Assembly: GCF_900539295.1 (NCBI RefSeq) | Contig: NZ_UQBH01000010.1 | Location: 11,087-75,086 of the forward strand | Reading direction: 5' to 3' | Length of the DNA: 64,000 nt | DNA from: an uncultured Megasphaera sp. | Lineage (GTDB): Bacteria > Bacillota > Negativicutes > Veillonellales > Megasphaeraceae | In this document: positions 25,085 through 34,898 of the stretch, piece by piece | Layout: each line of letters starts with the position of its first letter | Position numbering within the stretch: position 1 is the stretch's first letter | The notes under the pieces: generated by a model | The model's database searches: none | What the model was told of the DNA's origin: nothing | What the model saw: only the letters and a program-made list of their open reading frames with translations | Translations under genes and position numbers: made by a program

Positions 25085-26593
25085 ATGATGACCAAAACAA
25101 TTGGAGAACTTTGTAAACATCTTAAAGGAATTTATAACCTCAGCGGCAGTGCTGATACGGTAATCACCGGCATTTCTTCGGATTCTCGGGAAATCGAAGC
25201 AGGCTTCTTATTCGTCTGCATTTCCGGCGCCCACGTCGACGGAGCTGCTTTTGCTGCCCAGGCTGTTGAAAAAGGGGCCGTCGCTGTTTTGACGACGAAG
25301 CATCTCGACCTGCCGTCCAGTGCTGTCCAGATCCAGGTCCCCGATATCCACCATGCCTTAGAAGACATGGTACCCTTCTTTTACGACTATCCCGGTAAAA
25401 AGATGCGCATGATCGGCGTCACCGGCACCAACGGCAAGACGACGACGACCCACATCATCGCCCATATCCTTCGCTCGGCCGGCTATCATGTCGGCGTCAT
25501 CGGCACTATTCACGCCCTCATCGACGATGAAGAACTGCCCATTCACAACACGACGCCGGATGTCGTCGAACTCCAGCGCTTCCTGTACATGATGCATGAA
25601 AAGGGAATGACCCATGTCGTCATGGAAGTTTCCAGCCATGCCCTGGCCTTAGACCGCGTGGCAGGCATCGAATACGATACGGCTGTCTTTACCAACCTCA
25701 CCCAGGATCACCTCGATTTCCATAAGACCATGGAAAATTACGTTGCCGCCAAGGCTAAACTCTTCCAGAGCTTGACCGCTGCCGATCACGTTAAAGAAAA
25801 TAAAACGGCCATCGTAAACGTCGACGATCCCTGGTCCAAGCAGATCCTCAAGGCCTGCCACTGCCAGGTCCTGACTTATGGCGTCGAAAAAGAAGCCGAT
25901 CTGAAGGGATCGAATTTGAATGTCGAACTGAAACGCTCGTCCTTCGACGTCGTCGGCCCCTTTGTCAATGTCCACCTCAACATGAATATTACCGGCCTGT
26001 TCAATGTTTATAATACTTTGGCTGCCATCGGCGCCGCTCATGCCGAAGGCATCGACGAAGAAACGATCGACAAGGCCATCCAGTCCTTCCATTCCGTAGC
26101 CGGCCGCTTTGAACTCGTCGAAGCCGGTCAGCCCTTTGCCATCGTCGTCGACTATTCCCATACGCCGGACAGCCTCGAAAAGGCCTTGGAAACGGCTCGG
26201 GCTATGAACCCTAACCACGTCATTGCCGTCTTTGGCTGCGGCGGCGACCGCGATCGGACGAAGCGCCCCATCATGGGCCGCATCGGTGCCGAACTGGCCG
26301 ATATTCCCATCGTTACTTCTGACAATCCGCGGTCGGAAAACCCCGATGCCATCGTAGCTGAAGTCGAAGCAGGGGTCAAAGAAGGACTCAAGCCGGGTCA
26401 GCATCATGAAGTCATCGTCAACCGCCGCGAAGCCATTTACCGCGCCGTTGAACTGGCACAAGAAAACGATATCATCGTCATTGCCGGCAAAGGCCATGAA
26501 ACGTACCAGATCTTAAATGACGGTACGATTCATTTTGACGACCGCGAAGAAGCCCGCAATGCCGTCCGCGATCTGCATCGAGGAGATAAATAA
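25085..26593 (+). CDS. murE: UDP-MurNAc-tripeptide synthetase (meso-DAP adding)
   Basis: A 502-residue Mur ligase. The P loop is GVTGTNGKTTTT, the N-terminal domain has ITGISSDSREIEAG, and the DNPR signature at residues 413-416 in a DNPRSENP context indicates meso-diaminopimelate rather than lysine. ATG 25085 follows AAGGAGG by 5-6 bases. It shares one base with murF (TAATG), so it is translationally coupled. Confidence 0.97.
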   Translation: MMTKTIGELCKHLKGIYNLSGSADTVITGISSDSREIEAGFLFVCISGAHVDGAAFAAQAVEKGAVAVLTTKHLDLPSSAVQIQVPDIHHALEDMVPFFYDYPGKKMRMIGVTGTNGKTTTTHIIAHILRSAGYHVGVIGTIHALIDDEELPIHNTTPDVVELQRFLYMMHEKGMTHVVMEVSSHALALDRVAGIEYDTAVFTNLTQDHLDFHKTMENYVAAKAKLFQSLTAADHVKENKTAIVNVDDPWSKQILKACHCQVLTYGVEKEADLKGSNLNVELKRSSFDVVGPFVNVHLNMNITGLFNVYNTLAAIGAAHAEGIDEETIDKAIQSFHSVAGRFELVEAGQPFAIVVDYSHTPDSLEKALETARAMNPNHVIAVFGCGGDRDRTKRPIMGRIGAELADIPIVTSDNPRSENPDAIVAEVEAGVKEGLKPGQHHEVIVNRREAIYRAVELAQENDIIVIAGKGHETYQILNDGTIHFDDREEARNAVRDLHRGDK

Positions 26594-27963
26594 TGGCTGA
26601 CTTTACCAGTGAAGAAGTACAGAAAGCGACGGGAGCCCGTCTGCTCTCTCCCGTGGAGAGTGTGCTTTTTCATGACGTTTGCACCGATACCCGGGCGGTT
26701 GAGAAGGGCTCCCTTTTCATCGCCTTCAAGGGGACCTCTTTTGACGGCCATGACTTCGTCTTAAAGGCCCTCTCTTCGGGGGCTGCCGGTGCCGTCGTTT
26801 CCGAACTGCGGCCGGAATATAAGGGCGCAGCCGTGCCGATTTTCGTCGTTTCCGATACGCTGAAAGCCTATCAGGACCTGGCTCGGTTCCACCGCCGCCG
26901 CTTTTCCATTCCCGTCATTGCCGTAACCGGCTCGGTAGGCAAGACGTCGACGCGCAGCCTGATTGCTGCCGTCTTGAGTGAAAAATATAAGGTACTGCAG
27001 ACAGAAAAGAATTATAATAATGAAATAGGCCTGCCGAAGACCCTGTTCCAACTGACGCCGGACCACGAAGTCTGTGTCGTCGAAATGGGTATGCGCGGCC
27101 TCGGACAGATTGCCGAACTGGTCGATATCGGCGAGCCGACCATCGGTGTCGTCACCAATGTCGGCAAGAGCCATATCGAGCTCTTAGGTTCCCAGGAAAA
27201 TATTGCCAAGGCCAAGGCTGAACTCGTTGAAGGCCTTGATTCGGAAGGGACGGCCATCTTAAATGGCGACGATCCCTTCGTCGCGCCCATGAAAAACCTC
27301 TGCCAAGGCAAATCCATCCTCTACGGGACGGGCGAGTCTCTCCAAATCCGGGCGGAAAATGTCGTCTGTGATGAACAGGGCGTCCGTTTTTCCTGCCGCT
27401 GCTTCGACCGTACCTTTGACGTTTCCGTTCCGGTCATTGGCCGGCACAATGTCTATAACGCCCTGGCTGCTATTGCCGTCGGTTACCTCACCGGCCTCAG
27501 CGATGCTGAACTGCAGCGCGGCCTTGCGGCTTACCGGGGCATGGCCATGCGTCAGGAACTCCTGCACCTCGGCCCCTATACCTTTATCAACGATACGTAT
27601 AATGCTAATCCGGCTTCGATGGCCGAAGCCGTCCGCACCTTGGATCTCTTGACCAAGGGCCGCAAGATTGCCGTCCTCGGCGGCATGGGAGAACTTGGCG
27701 ACTGGGCCGAAAGAGAACACCGGGCCATCGGCCGTTTAGTTGCCGATATGAAGCTCGACGCCCTCATTACCATGGGGAATCTGGCTGAAGATATAGCCCG
27801 TGCGGCACAGGAAGCCGGCATGAAAGCCGTCTATATGACCGATTCTCATGAAGCGGCGGCCCGTCAGCTGAAGGCCTTGCTCCGGGATGGTGACACCGTC
27901 CTTTTGAAAGGCTCGCGCAGCTTTGCTATGGAAAAAATACTGCCTTATTTTGAAAGGAAGTAA
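26593..27963 (+). CDS. murF: UDP-MurNAc-tripeptide D-Ala-D-Ala ligase
   Basis: A 456-residue Mur ligase that adds D-Ala-D-Ala to complete the pentapeptide. It shows FHDVCTDTRAVEKGSLF, P loop AVTGSVGKTSTR, NYNNEIGLP, and NDTYNANPASM, the last being specific to MurF. It is coupled to murE by a one-base overlap; mraY follows 5 bases later. Confidence 0.96.
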   Translation: MADFTSEEVQKATGARLLSPVESVLFHDVCTDTRAVEKGSLFIAFKGTSFDGHDFVLKALSSGAAGAVVSELRPEYKGAAVPIFVVSDTLKAYQDLARFHRRRFSIPVIAVTGSVGKTSTRSLIAAVLSEKYKVLQTEKNYNNEIGLPKTLFQLTPDHEVCVVEMGMRGLGQIAELVDIGEPTIGVVTNVGKSHIELLGSQENIAKAKAELVEGLDSEGTAILNGDDPFVAPMKNLCQGKSILYGTGESLQIRAENVVCDEQGVRFSCRCFDRTFDVSVPVIGRHNVYNALAAIAVGYLTGLSDAELQRGLAAYRGMAMRQELLHLGPYTFINDTYNANPASMAEAVRTLDLLTKGRKIAVLGGMGELGDWAEREHRAIGRLVADMKLDALITMGNLAEDIARAAQEAGMKAVYMTDSHEAAARQLKALLRDGDTVLLKGSRSFAMEKILPYFERK

Positions 27964-27968
27964 TGTGA

Positions 27969-28934
27969 ATGTTTAAAATGCTGATTTTCAGCTTCATCGT
28001 CAGCCTGGTCATCGGCCTTGCCCTGGGACCCTTTGTCATCAAAAAACTGAAGCAGTTCCACGCCCGCCAGTCTGAACGGGAAGAAGGGCCGGAAAGCCAT
28101 AAGTACAAAGCCGGCACGCCGACCATGGGGGGCATCCTCATCTTGACGGCGCTGACCGTGGCCTGCCTTCTCTTCGACCCGATGGAACTGCGAAAGGCCC
28201 TGGCCTTGTTCCTGACCTTAGGTCACGGCGTCATCGGTTTTCTCGATGATTCCATCAAGGCCGTCAAGCACCGCAACCTGGGCCTTACGGCAAAACAGAA
28301 ACTGGCCGGCCAGTTCGTCATGGCTGCCGTTTTCTGCTACATCCTTCAAGCCTTCCTTCATTTTCCCACGACTTTGTGGATTCCTTTCACGTCCATTACC
28401 GTTGACTTAGGCATTTTCTACTATCTCTTCGTCTTCGTCATGATCGTCGGCACCAGCAATGCCGTCAACCTGACGGACGGACTCGACGGATTGGCTGCCG
28501 GTTCGTGCTCGATTACGGCCGTTGCTTACGTCGTCATCGCCGTTGCCTTGGGCTATACTCATTTTGCCATTTTCAGCACGGCCCTGACCGGGGCCTGCCT
28601 GGGCTTCTTGTTCTATAACCAGCATCCGGCTAAAATGTTCATGGGTGACACGGGTTCCCTGGCCCTCGGCGGCGCACTGGCTGCCATGGCCATCCTGACC
28701 AAGACCGAACTCTTGCTCATCCTGGCCGGCGGCCTCTATGTCCTCGAAGCCTTATCGGTCATCATCCAGGTCATTTCCTTCAAAACGCGGGGCGTCCGGG
28801 TCTTTAAGATGAGCCCGATCCACCACCATTTTGAATTGTCCGGATGGAGCGAAGTCAAAGTCGTTACGGTATTTTGGAGCTTTTCGGCGTTAATGGCCAT
28901 CTTGGCGATTATCGTCGTCATGGCAGGAAAATAA
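27969..28934 (+). CDS. mraY: Phospho-MurNAc-pentapeptide transferase
   Basis: A 321-residue polytopic enzyme with about ten membrane spans. It transfers phospho-MurNAc-pentapeptide to undecaprenyl phosphate, giving lipid I. Conserved loops are HKYKAGTPTMGG, FLDDSIK with the DDXXK aspartates, NAVNLTDGLDGLA, and the terminal MSPIHHHFEL. ATG 27969 follows AAAGGAAG. Confidence 0.97.
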   Translation: MFKMLIFSFIVSLVIGLALGPFVIKKLKQFHARQSEREEGPESHKYKAGTPTMGGILILTALTVACLLFDPMELRKALALFLTLGHGVIGFLDDSIKAVKHRNLGLTAKQKLAGQFVMAAVFCYILQAFLHFPTTLWIPFTSITVDLGIFYYLFVFVMIVGTSNAVNLTDGLDGLAAGSCSITAVAYVVIAVALGYTHFAIFSTALTGACLGFLFYNQHPAKMFMGDTGSLALGGALAAMAILTKTELLLILAGGLYVLEALSVIIQVISFKTRGVRVFKMSPIHHHFELSGWSEVKVVTVFWSFSALMAILAIIVVMAGK

Positions 28935-28988
28935 AGACAGCCTTTTCTGATTGTTAAGACCATATTTTACATAAAGCAGGTGTAGGTA

Positions 28989-30356
28989 ATGAGCATCATG
29001 GATTTTTCTGGAAAAAAATTTTTAGTCATCGGCGCGGGCATTAGCGGTCGTGCCGCTTCGCTGGCCTTGGCAGATCACGGGGGGACGGTCGTCCTCAACG
29101 ACATGAAGGCCATCGATGTAAGCGAACAGCCGTGGCCTGATCTGGCATCCCGCGGCGTGAAGCTCGTCTTCGGCAGTCAGGAAACGAGCCTCCTCGACGG
29201 CATGGATGTCGTCGTTCCGTCGCCGGTCATTTCTCCGGAAATTCCCATCATGAAAGCAGCTGCTGCCAAGGGGCTTCCCATTTGGAGCGAAGTCGAAGTG
29301 GCCTGCCGCGTTACCGACGCCGACGTCATCGGCATTACCGGTACTAATGGCAAGACGACGACGACCACCCTGGTGGGGGAAATCATGAAGGCCACGGGCC
29401 GTCAGACCGTCGTCGGCGGCAACATCGGCTACGGCCTTTCGGAACAGGCAGAAGATCTTCCGAAAGAAGCCGTCGTCGTAGCTGAACTTTCGAGTTTCCA
29501 GCTCGAATTTACGCACAGCCTGAAGGCCAAGGCGGCGGTTATCCTCAATATCACGCCGGACCACTTGGACCGTCACCATACGATGGAAGCCTACAGTGCG
29601 GCTAAACAGCGAATTTTCCTCAATCAAGACAAGGGCGACTATGCCGTCCTCAACTATGATGATTCCCGCGTCCGGGCCATGGCCGATGCCATGACCAGCA
29701 GCGTCCTCTACTTCTCGACGAGCGGTGAAGTCCCTGAAGGAGCCTTTTATCGGGACGGCGACCTTATTCTGCGCCTTGATGGGCAGGATACCGTCGTCTG
29801 TGCTGAATCGGAGCTCCATCTCTTTGGCAAGCATAATATACAGAATTGCCTGGCGGCCATTCTCTTGACCTATGCTGCCGGGGCCTCCCTTGACGTCATT
29901 AGACAGGTCTTACGGTCTTTTAAAGGGGTTGAACACCGCCTTGAAAAAGTCCGCACCATCCACGATGTGACCTATTATAATGATTCCAAGGGAACCAACG
30001 TCGATGCGTCGATGAAGGCATTGGATGCCTTTCCCAAGGGTCATCTCATCCTCATCGCCGGGGGCTATGATAAACAGACGCCCCTCGATGATTTTATGGC
30101 TTTAGCAGCCAAAAGGGTCGACACGCTGATCCTCATCGGCGATGCCGCCGACCGTTTTGAAGAAGCTGCTAAAAAAGCGGGCATTGCAGATATCCGCCGT
30201 ACCGGTTATAGTATGGAAGGGGCGATCATGCTGGCCCGCAGTATCGCCAAAGCTCCTCAGGCCGTTCTCCTTTCGCCGGCTTGCTCGAGCTTTGATATGT
30301 ATGACAATTTTGAACAGCGGGGCCGTGTCTTTAAAGGCATTGTCAACGCTATCTGA
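28989..30356 (+). CDS. murD: UDP-MurNAc-L-alanine:D-glutamate ligase
   Basis: A 455-residue Mur ligase. The N-terminal Rossmann motif is VIGAGISGRAAS, the P loop is GITGTNGKTTTT, followed by ELSSFQLE and NITPDHLDRH, and NDSKGTNVDA near the C-terminal domain. The start may be ATG 28989 or the ATG 9 bases later. ftsW, which usually follows murD, is missing: only 34 bases separate murD from murG. Confidence 0.96.
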   Translation: MSIMDFSGKKFLVIGAGISGRAASLALADHGGTVVLNDMKAIDVSEQPWPDLASRGVKLVFGSQETSLLDGMDVVVPSPVISPEIPIMKAAAAKGLPIWSEVEVACRVTDADVIGITGTNGKTTTTTLVGEIMKATGRQTVVGGNIGYGLSEQAEDLPKEAVVVAELSSFQLEFTHSLKAKAAVILNITPDHLDRHHTMEAYSAAKQRIFLNQDKGDYAVLNYDDSRVRAMADAMTSSVLYFSTSGEVPEGAFYRDGDLILRLDGQDTVVCAESELHLFGKHNIQNCLAAILLTYAAGASLDVIRQVLRSFKGVEHRLEKVRTIHDVTYYNDSKGTNVDASMKALDAFPKGHLILIAGGYDKQTPLDDFMALAAKRVDTLILIGDAADRFEEAAKKAGIADIRRTGYSMEGAIMLARSIAKAPQAVLLSPACSSFDMYDNFEQRGRVFKGIVNAI

Positions 30357-30390
30357 TAATAGTTAACACAGTCGACAGGAGGCAGGAAAC

Positions 30391-31512
30391 ATGCGTCGAG
30401 TTATTATTTCCGGAGGCGGCACAGGCGGCCACATCTACCCGGCTATTACCATTGCCCGGGCGATCGCCGACATCGAGCCTACCGAATTTCTCTACGTCGG
30501 CTCCAAAATCGGCCTGGAAAATACCTTGATTCCCAAAGAAGGGCTGCCCTTCGTCACCCTCGACGTGCGGGGCCTCGAACGGAAGATTTCCGTCCGCAAC
30601 CTGGTCACCCTCGGGAAGACAGCAGCCAGCCTGATTAAGGCAGAAGGCATTATCCATGAATTTAAACCGGACGTCGTCATCGGTACAGGCGGTTTTGTCT
30701 GCGGCCCGGTACTGTTAGCCGCCAGTCTCAGCGGTGTACCGTCCCTGATCCAGGAACAAAACGTCATTCCCGGCGTTACCAATACGATTTTGAGCCGCTT
30801 TGTCAATCGCGTCGCTCTCGGCTATGAAGAAGCTGCCGAGCGCTTTCGCAGAAAGAGCATTCTCGTTTATACAGGCAATCCCGTCCGCAAGGATATTTTG
30901 ACGGTCACCCGTGAAGAGGGCCGGAAAAAACTGGGATTGGATCCTCATAAATTCACCCTCCTCGTCGCCGGCGGAAGCCGCGGTGCCCGCAGCATCAACA
31001 CGGCGATGATCGAGGTCCATAAACATTTTCGAAACGACGATACGATCCAGATCCTCCACGTTACGGGCGATCACGAATACGACCGCGTCGTAAAGCAGCT
31101 GTCAGGCATTGAATGCCGCGGCCGCTATGGCAAGGGGAGTCGTATCATCCCTTATCTTCACCACATGCCGGAAGCCTTGGCTGCCTGCGACCTGGCCGTA
31201 TACCGAGCCGGTGCCGTCGGCCTTGCCGAGCTGACCGTCCGCGGTGTACCGTCGATTCTCATTCCCTATCCTTACGCGGCGGAAGATCATCAGCGCTACA
31301 ATGCACAGGCCCTGGTCATGTGCGGCGCTGCCAAGATGATCCTCGACAAGATGCTGAACGGACGGGAATTACTGGAAGAAATCATCCATTTAAAAGAAGA
31401 TCCGGCGGCCCTAGCCGCCATGGGCAAGGCCAGCCGTTCCATGGGTAAGCCCCAGGCGGCCCGCGATATTGCCGAACTGGCCTTATCGATTTCTCGAAAA
31501 CGTAATCCGTAA
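30391..31512 (+). CDS. murG: Undecaprenyl-PP-MurNAc-pentapeptide GlcNAc transferase
   Basis: A 373-residue GT28 glycosyltransferase that makes lipid II on the inner face of the membrane. It shows SGGGTGGHIYPA at the N-terminus, GTGGFVCGP, IQEQNVIPG, GGSRGAR, and YRAGAVGLAE with the donor-site residues in the place of the usual RAGA motif. It follows a CAGGAGGCAGG site. Confidence 0.97.
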   Translation: MRRVIISGGGTGGHIYPAITIARAIADIEPTEFLYVGSKIGLENTLIPKEGLPFVTLDVRGLERKISVRNLVTLGKTAASLIKAEGIIHEFKPDVVIGTGGFVCGPVLLAASLSGVPSLIQEQNVIPGVTNTILSRFVNRVALGYEEAAERFRRKSILVYTGNPVRKDILTVTREEGRKKLGLDPHKFTLLVAGGSRGARSINTAMIEVHKHFRNDDTIQILHVTGDHEYDRVVKQLSGIECRGRYGKGSRIIPYLHHMPEALAACDLAVYRAGAVGLAELTVRGVPSILIPYPYAAEDHQRYNAQALVMCGAAKMILDKMLNGRELLEEIIHLKEDPAALAAMGKASRSMGKPQAARDIAELALSISRKRNP

Positions 31513-31525
31513 CAGGAGAAGAAGG

Positions 31526-32929
31526 GTGTGGAATAAACCTATGGTTAATCTGAACGATGTTGCAAACGTTCATTTTATTGGGATTGCCGGCGCCGGAATG
31601 CGGGCAATTGCCAACGTTTTTATTGAAAAAGGATATCGCGTATCCGGCTCAGATCTCAAAGCCTCGCCTGTAACGGAGCAATTTGCCAAGCGCGGAGCCC
31701 GTATCTGCATCGGACAAAGCCCTGAAAATCTGCAGGACGCTCAGGTCGTCGTCATCTCGTCGGCCATCCGCGACAACAATGTCGAACTCGTCGAAGCCCG
31801 CCGCCGGAACATTCCGGTCATCCACCGCTCCGACGCCCTGGTCCATATCATGAGCTGGGGGAAGGGGATTTCCGTTGCCGGTGCCCACGGCAAGACGACG
31901 ACGTCGTCCATGCTGGGACAGGTCTTTGAAGAATGCCGGCAGGACCCGACTATCGTCATTGGCGGGGAAGTCGACTATCTGCACAGCAATTCCATCTTGG
32001 GGAAAGGCCAGTATGTCATTGCCGAAGCCGATGAAAGCGACGGCACCTTCCTCAAGCAGCATCCGTATATCGCCGTCGTCACCAATATCGACGCCGACCA
32101 TATGGATCATTACAACTCCCTCGATAACGTCATCGCCGCCTTTAAGGAATTCATACAGAAACTCGATGCCGAAGAAGGCCTGGCCGTCTTGTGCTTTGAA
32201 AACGACAAGATCCGTGCCCTGGCACCGACGACGGGACGGCGCTACGTCTCGTACGGCCTCGAACAGCCGGCAGACTATCAGGCCAGAGACCTCCATTACC
32301 TTAAGGGGAAACTCCACTTCAGCGTCTATAAAGGCGGTCAGAAGATGGGGGATATGGTCCTGAATGTACCGGGCCGACACAACGTCTTAAACGCACTTGC
32401 GACGACGGCTGTTGCCGATGCCTGCGGCCTTCCCTTTAAAGAAATCGCAGCGGCTATGAGCCATTTCCACGGAGCTAAACGCCGTTTCCAGACCAAGGGC
32501 TTTGTCGGTGACGTCTGGGTCGTCGATGACTATGCCCACCATCCGACGGAAATCAACGCCACCTTGACGGCTGCCCGCGACATGGGGACCCACCGCGTCG
32601 TCTGTCTCTTCCAGCCTCACCGCTATACGCGTACCCAGCTCCTCCTCGACCAGTACGGCAGCGCCTTTGCCAAGGCCGATAAACTGATCGTGACCGACGT
32701 TTACAGTGCCGGTGAAGATCCCATTCCCGGCGTGTCGGGCGAACTCATTGCCAAAAAGGTCAAGGAAACGACGGGACAAGACGTCATTTACATTCCTCAT
32801 AAAGAAGATTTGGTTTCCTATTTGAAAGAAAACTCCCAGCCCCTCGATTTAGTCATCACCATGGGGGCCGGAGACATTTATAAAGTCGGCGAACAGTACA
32901 TTGCCGAAGCGAAAGAAATGGAGAAATAA
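31526..32929 (+). CDS. murC: UDP-N-acetylmuramate-L-alanine ligase
   Basis: A 467-residue Mur ligase that adds the first residue of the stem peptide. It has HFIGIAGAGM, P loop VAGAHGKTTTS, EADESDGTFL, and DDYAHHPTEI. GTG 31526 is the likely start, 7 bases after AGGAG; ATG 31541 is an alternative. murB, commonly fused or adjacent to murC in Firmicutes, is absent. Confidence 0.96.
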   Translation: MWNKPMVNLNDVANVHFIGIAGAGMRAIANVFIEKGYRVSGSDLKASPVTEQFAKRGARICIGQSPENLQDAQVVVISSAIRDNNVELVEARRRNIPVIHRSDALVHIMSWGKGISVAGAHGKTTTSSMLGQVFEECRQDPTIVIGGEVDYLHSNSILGKGQYVIAEADESDGTFLKQHPYIAVVTNIDADHMDHYNSLDNVIAAFKEFIQKLDAEEGLAVLCFENDKIRALAPTTGRRYVSYGLEQPADYQARDLHYLKGKLHFSVYKGGQKMGDMVLNVPGRHNVLNALATTAVADACGLPFKEIAAAMSHFHGAKRRFQTKGFVGDVWVVDDYAHHPTEINATLTAARDMGTHRVVCLFQPHRYTRTQLLLDQYGSAFAKADKLIVTDVYSAGEDPIPGVSGELIAKKVKETTGQDVIYIPHKEDLVSYLKENSQPLDLVITMGAGDIYKVGEQYIAEAKEMEK

Positions 32930-32932
32930 CGC

Positions 32933-33871
32933 ATGGAAGACATGAAAGGTAAACATATTGCCGTCGTCGTCGGCGGCCCTTCGACCGAAGCGGAAGTATC
33001 GCGCCGCACGGGAGCTGCCATTGCCGAAGCACTGAAGACAAAAGGCTATGCCATCGAAACGATTGAACTCGTTCCGCACACCCTGGCCGAAACTTTGAAA
33101 GAAAAGAAAATCGACGTCGTATTCAACGCTCTTCACGGCCGTTACGGCGAAGACGGTGTCCTTCAGGGCCTGTGTGAAATGATCGGCATTCCCTATACCG
33201 GTCCCGGCGTCATGGCCAGTGCCGTCGGCATGAACAAGGTCATGAGCAAGGCTGCTTTCAAAGGCGCCGGCATTGCGACGGCTCCCTTTGCTTACTACTT
33301 TGCCAGTGATGACCGCCAGGCTATTATGGCCGACATCGAAAAACAGTTTTCCCTGCCCGTGGTCATCAAGTCGTCCGGCCAGGGCTCGAGCATCGGTACG
33401 GTCATCGTAACGACGCGGGAAGAACTGGAACCGGCCCTTGAAGAAGCCTTTAAGTACAGCGCATCCATCGTAGCTGAAGCCTTTATCGACGGCGATGAAT
33501 TTACCGTTGCCGTCATGGATGACCTGGCCTTTCCTGTCATCCAGATCGTCTCCAGCACGGGGAAATACGATTTCTATTCGAAATACGAACCGGGGATTGC
33601 CAAGCACATCTGCCCGGCGCCCATTTCACCGGCTCTGACAAAGGAAATGCAGGACCTGGCCTTAAAGGTATTCCGCCTCTGCCACTGCAGCGGCGTGTCC
33701 CGCGTCGATATGATGACCGATAAAGAAGGCCATCCCTTTGTACTTGAAATCAATACCGTGCCGGGCATGACGGCGACCAGTTTGGTTCCCGACGCTGCTC
33801 GGGCCATGGGCCTTTCTTTTGAAGATTTATGCGAAAAGATTTTGCTCGAAGCATCGGTAGGTAAATTTTGA
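32933..33871 (+). CDS. ddl: D-alanine-D-alanine ligase
   Basis: A 312-residue ATP-grasp enzyme. It has VVGGPSTEAEVS, HGRYGEDGVLQG, the ATP-binding VIKSSGQGSSIG, and the C-terminal EINTVPGMT with metal-binding residues. The loop motif EDGVLQGLCEMIGIPYTG is as in DdlB-type enzymes. It starts 3 bases after murC and overlaps ftsQ by one base (TGATG). Confidence 0.96.
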   Translation: MEDMKGKHIAVVVGGPSTEAEVSRRTGAAIAEALKTKGYAIETIELVPHTLAETLKEKKIDVVFNALHGRYGEDGVLQGLCEMIGIPYTGPGVMASAVGMNKVMSKAAFKGAGIATAPFAYYFASDDRQAIMADIEKQFSLPVVIKSSGQGSSIGTVIVTTREELEPALEEAFKYSASIVAEAFIDGDEFTVAVMDDLAFPVIQIVSSTGKYDFYSKYEPGIAKHICPAPISPALTKEMQDLALKVFRLCHCSGVSRVDMMTDKEGHPFVLEINTVPGMTATSLVPDAARAMGLSFEDLCEKILLEASVGKF

Positions 33872-34779
33872 TGAAACAGCATCCATATCCGGGAAGGCGG
33901 CCGCGAGCGGTGGTGCCGAACGATCCTCATGACGTCTTTGTGCCTCCTCATCTTGACCGGGATCCCCTGGGCAGCGATGAGGATCGGAGACTGGCTGAAG
34001 AAGAGGAACGTCGCCGCCAGCAGATGCGTCAGGCTGCCAGACTGAAGAAAAAGAGAAAGAAGCAGAAACAAGCGCAGGCTCACCGGCGCCGATGCACGAT
34101 CATCCTTACGGTTATCGGCATCTTTGCCGTCTGGCTCTTCCTGCGGCTGGCACCGGTTCCCTTTGGCACGCTCATCGTCGACGGCAATGAAAACATGTCC
34201 TTTGACGATGTCTACCGCGCCGCCGGAGCCTATTCCTACGTCAACGTCGTCCAGCTGTCGACGGACGGCATCGAAGAACGGTTGAAAAAAGACCTGCGTA
34301 TTGCCGATGCCACCGTCACCCGTGAATTTCCGGCGACGATCCGCATCGACATGACCGAACGCAAGCCGGCTGCCATCATTACGACGCTCTACGGCTTTGC
34401 CTACGTCGACAAGACCGGCCGGGTCATCGATTTAGAACCGCAGATCAAAGGCGTTTCCCTGCCCATCATGACCGGCAAGAAAGTCGACAACCTGCTCCTT
34501 GGCGATACGATTAATGATCCGACCCTCCAGGCCGCTATGGTATACCTCCAGAGCCTGCCGCCGGATCTGCTCAAGACGATTGCTGAAGTAAACGTCGGCA
34601 ACCCTGAAAGCATCGTCGCCTATACGACCGATTCCGTTCCCATCCGCCTCGGCCGGGGAGACGATCCGGCCGAACGGGCTAAGATGACCGAAACCCTGCT
34701 GACGGAAGCTCGGAACAACGGAATCAACGTCCAGTATATCGATACCGATCTCAGAGCCCCGTCCATCAAGGCAAAATAA
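33871..34779 (+). CDS. ftsQ: Cell division protein FtsQ/DivIB
   Basis: A 302-residue bitopic protein. The cytoplasmic tail is about 75 residues and very basic, including a run KKKRKKQKQ. One span (about 77-97) is followed by a POTRA domain starting FGTLIVDGNENMSF and a beta domain. It scaffolds the FtsQLB divisome complex. ATG 33871 overlaps the ddl stop. ftsA, its usual neighbour, is absent. Confidence 0.88.
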   Translation: MKQHPYPGRRPRAVVPNDPHDVFVPPHLDRDPLGSDEDRRLAEEEERRRQQMRQAARLKKKRKKQKQAQAHRRRCTIILTVIGIFAVWLFLRLAPVPFGTLIVDGNENMSFDDVYRAAGAYSYVNVVQLSTDGIEERLKKDLRIADATVTREFPATIRIDMTERKPAAIITTLYGFAYVDKTGRVIDLEPQIKGVSLPIMTGKKVDNLLLGDTINDPTLQAAMVYLQSLPPDLLKTIAEVNVGNPESIVAYTTDSVPIRLGRGDDPAERAKMTETLLTEARNNGINVQYIDTDLRAPSIKAK

Positions 34780-34898
34780 ACAGGCTTGGGGCCTTGATTT
34801 TTAAAAACAGCTAGATAATTTTTCTAAGATAGTGTAAAATAATAAAGAATCCTACTGCACAAGGTGTGCGTATAGAGTCCGAAGGAGGAAAATGCGAT

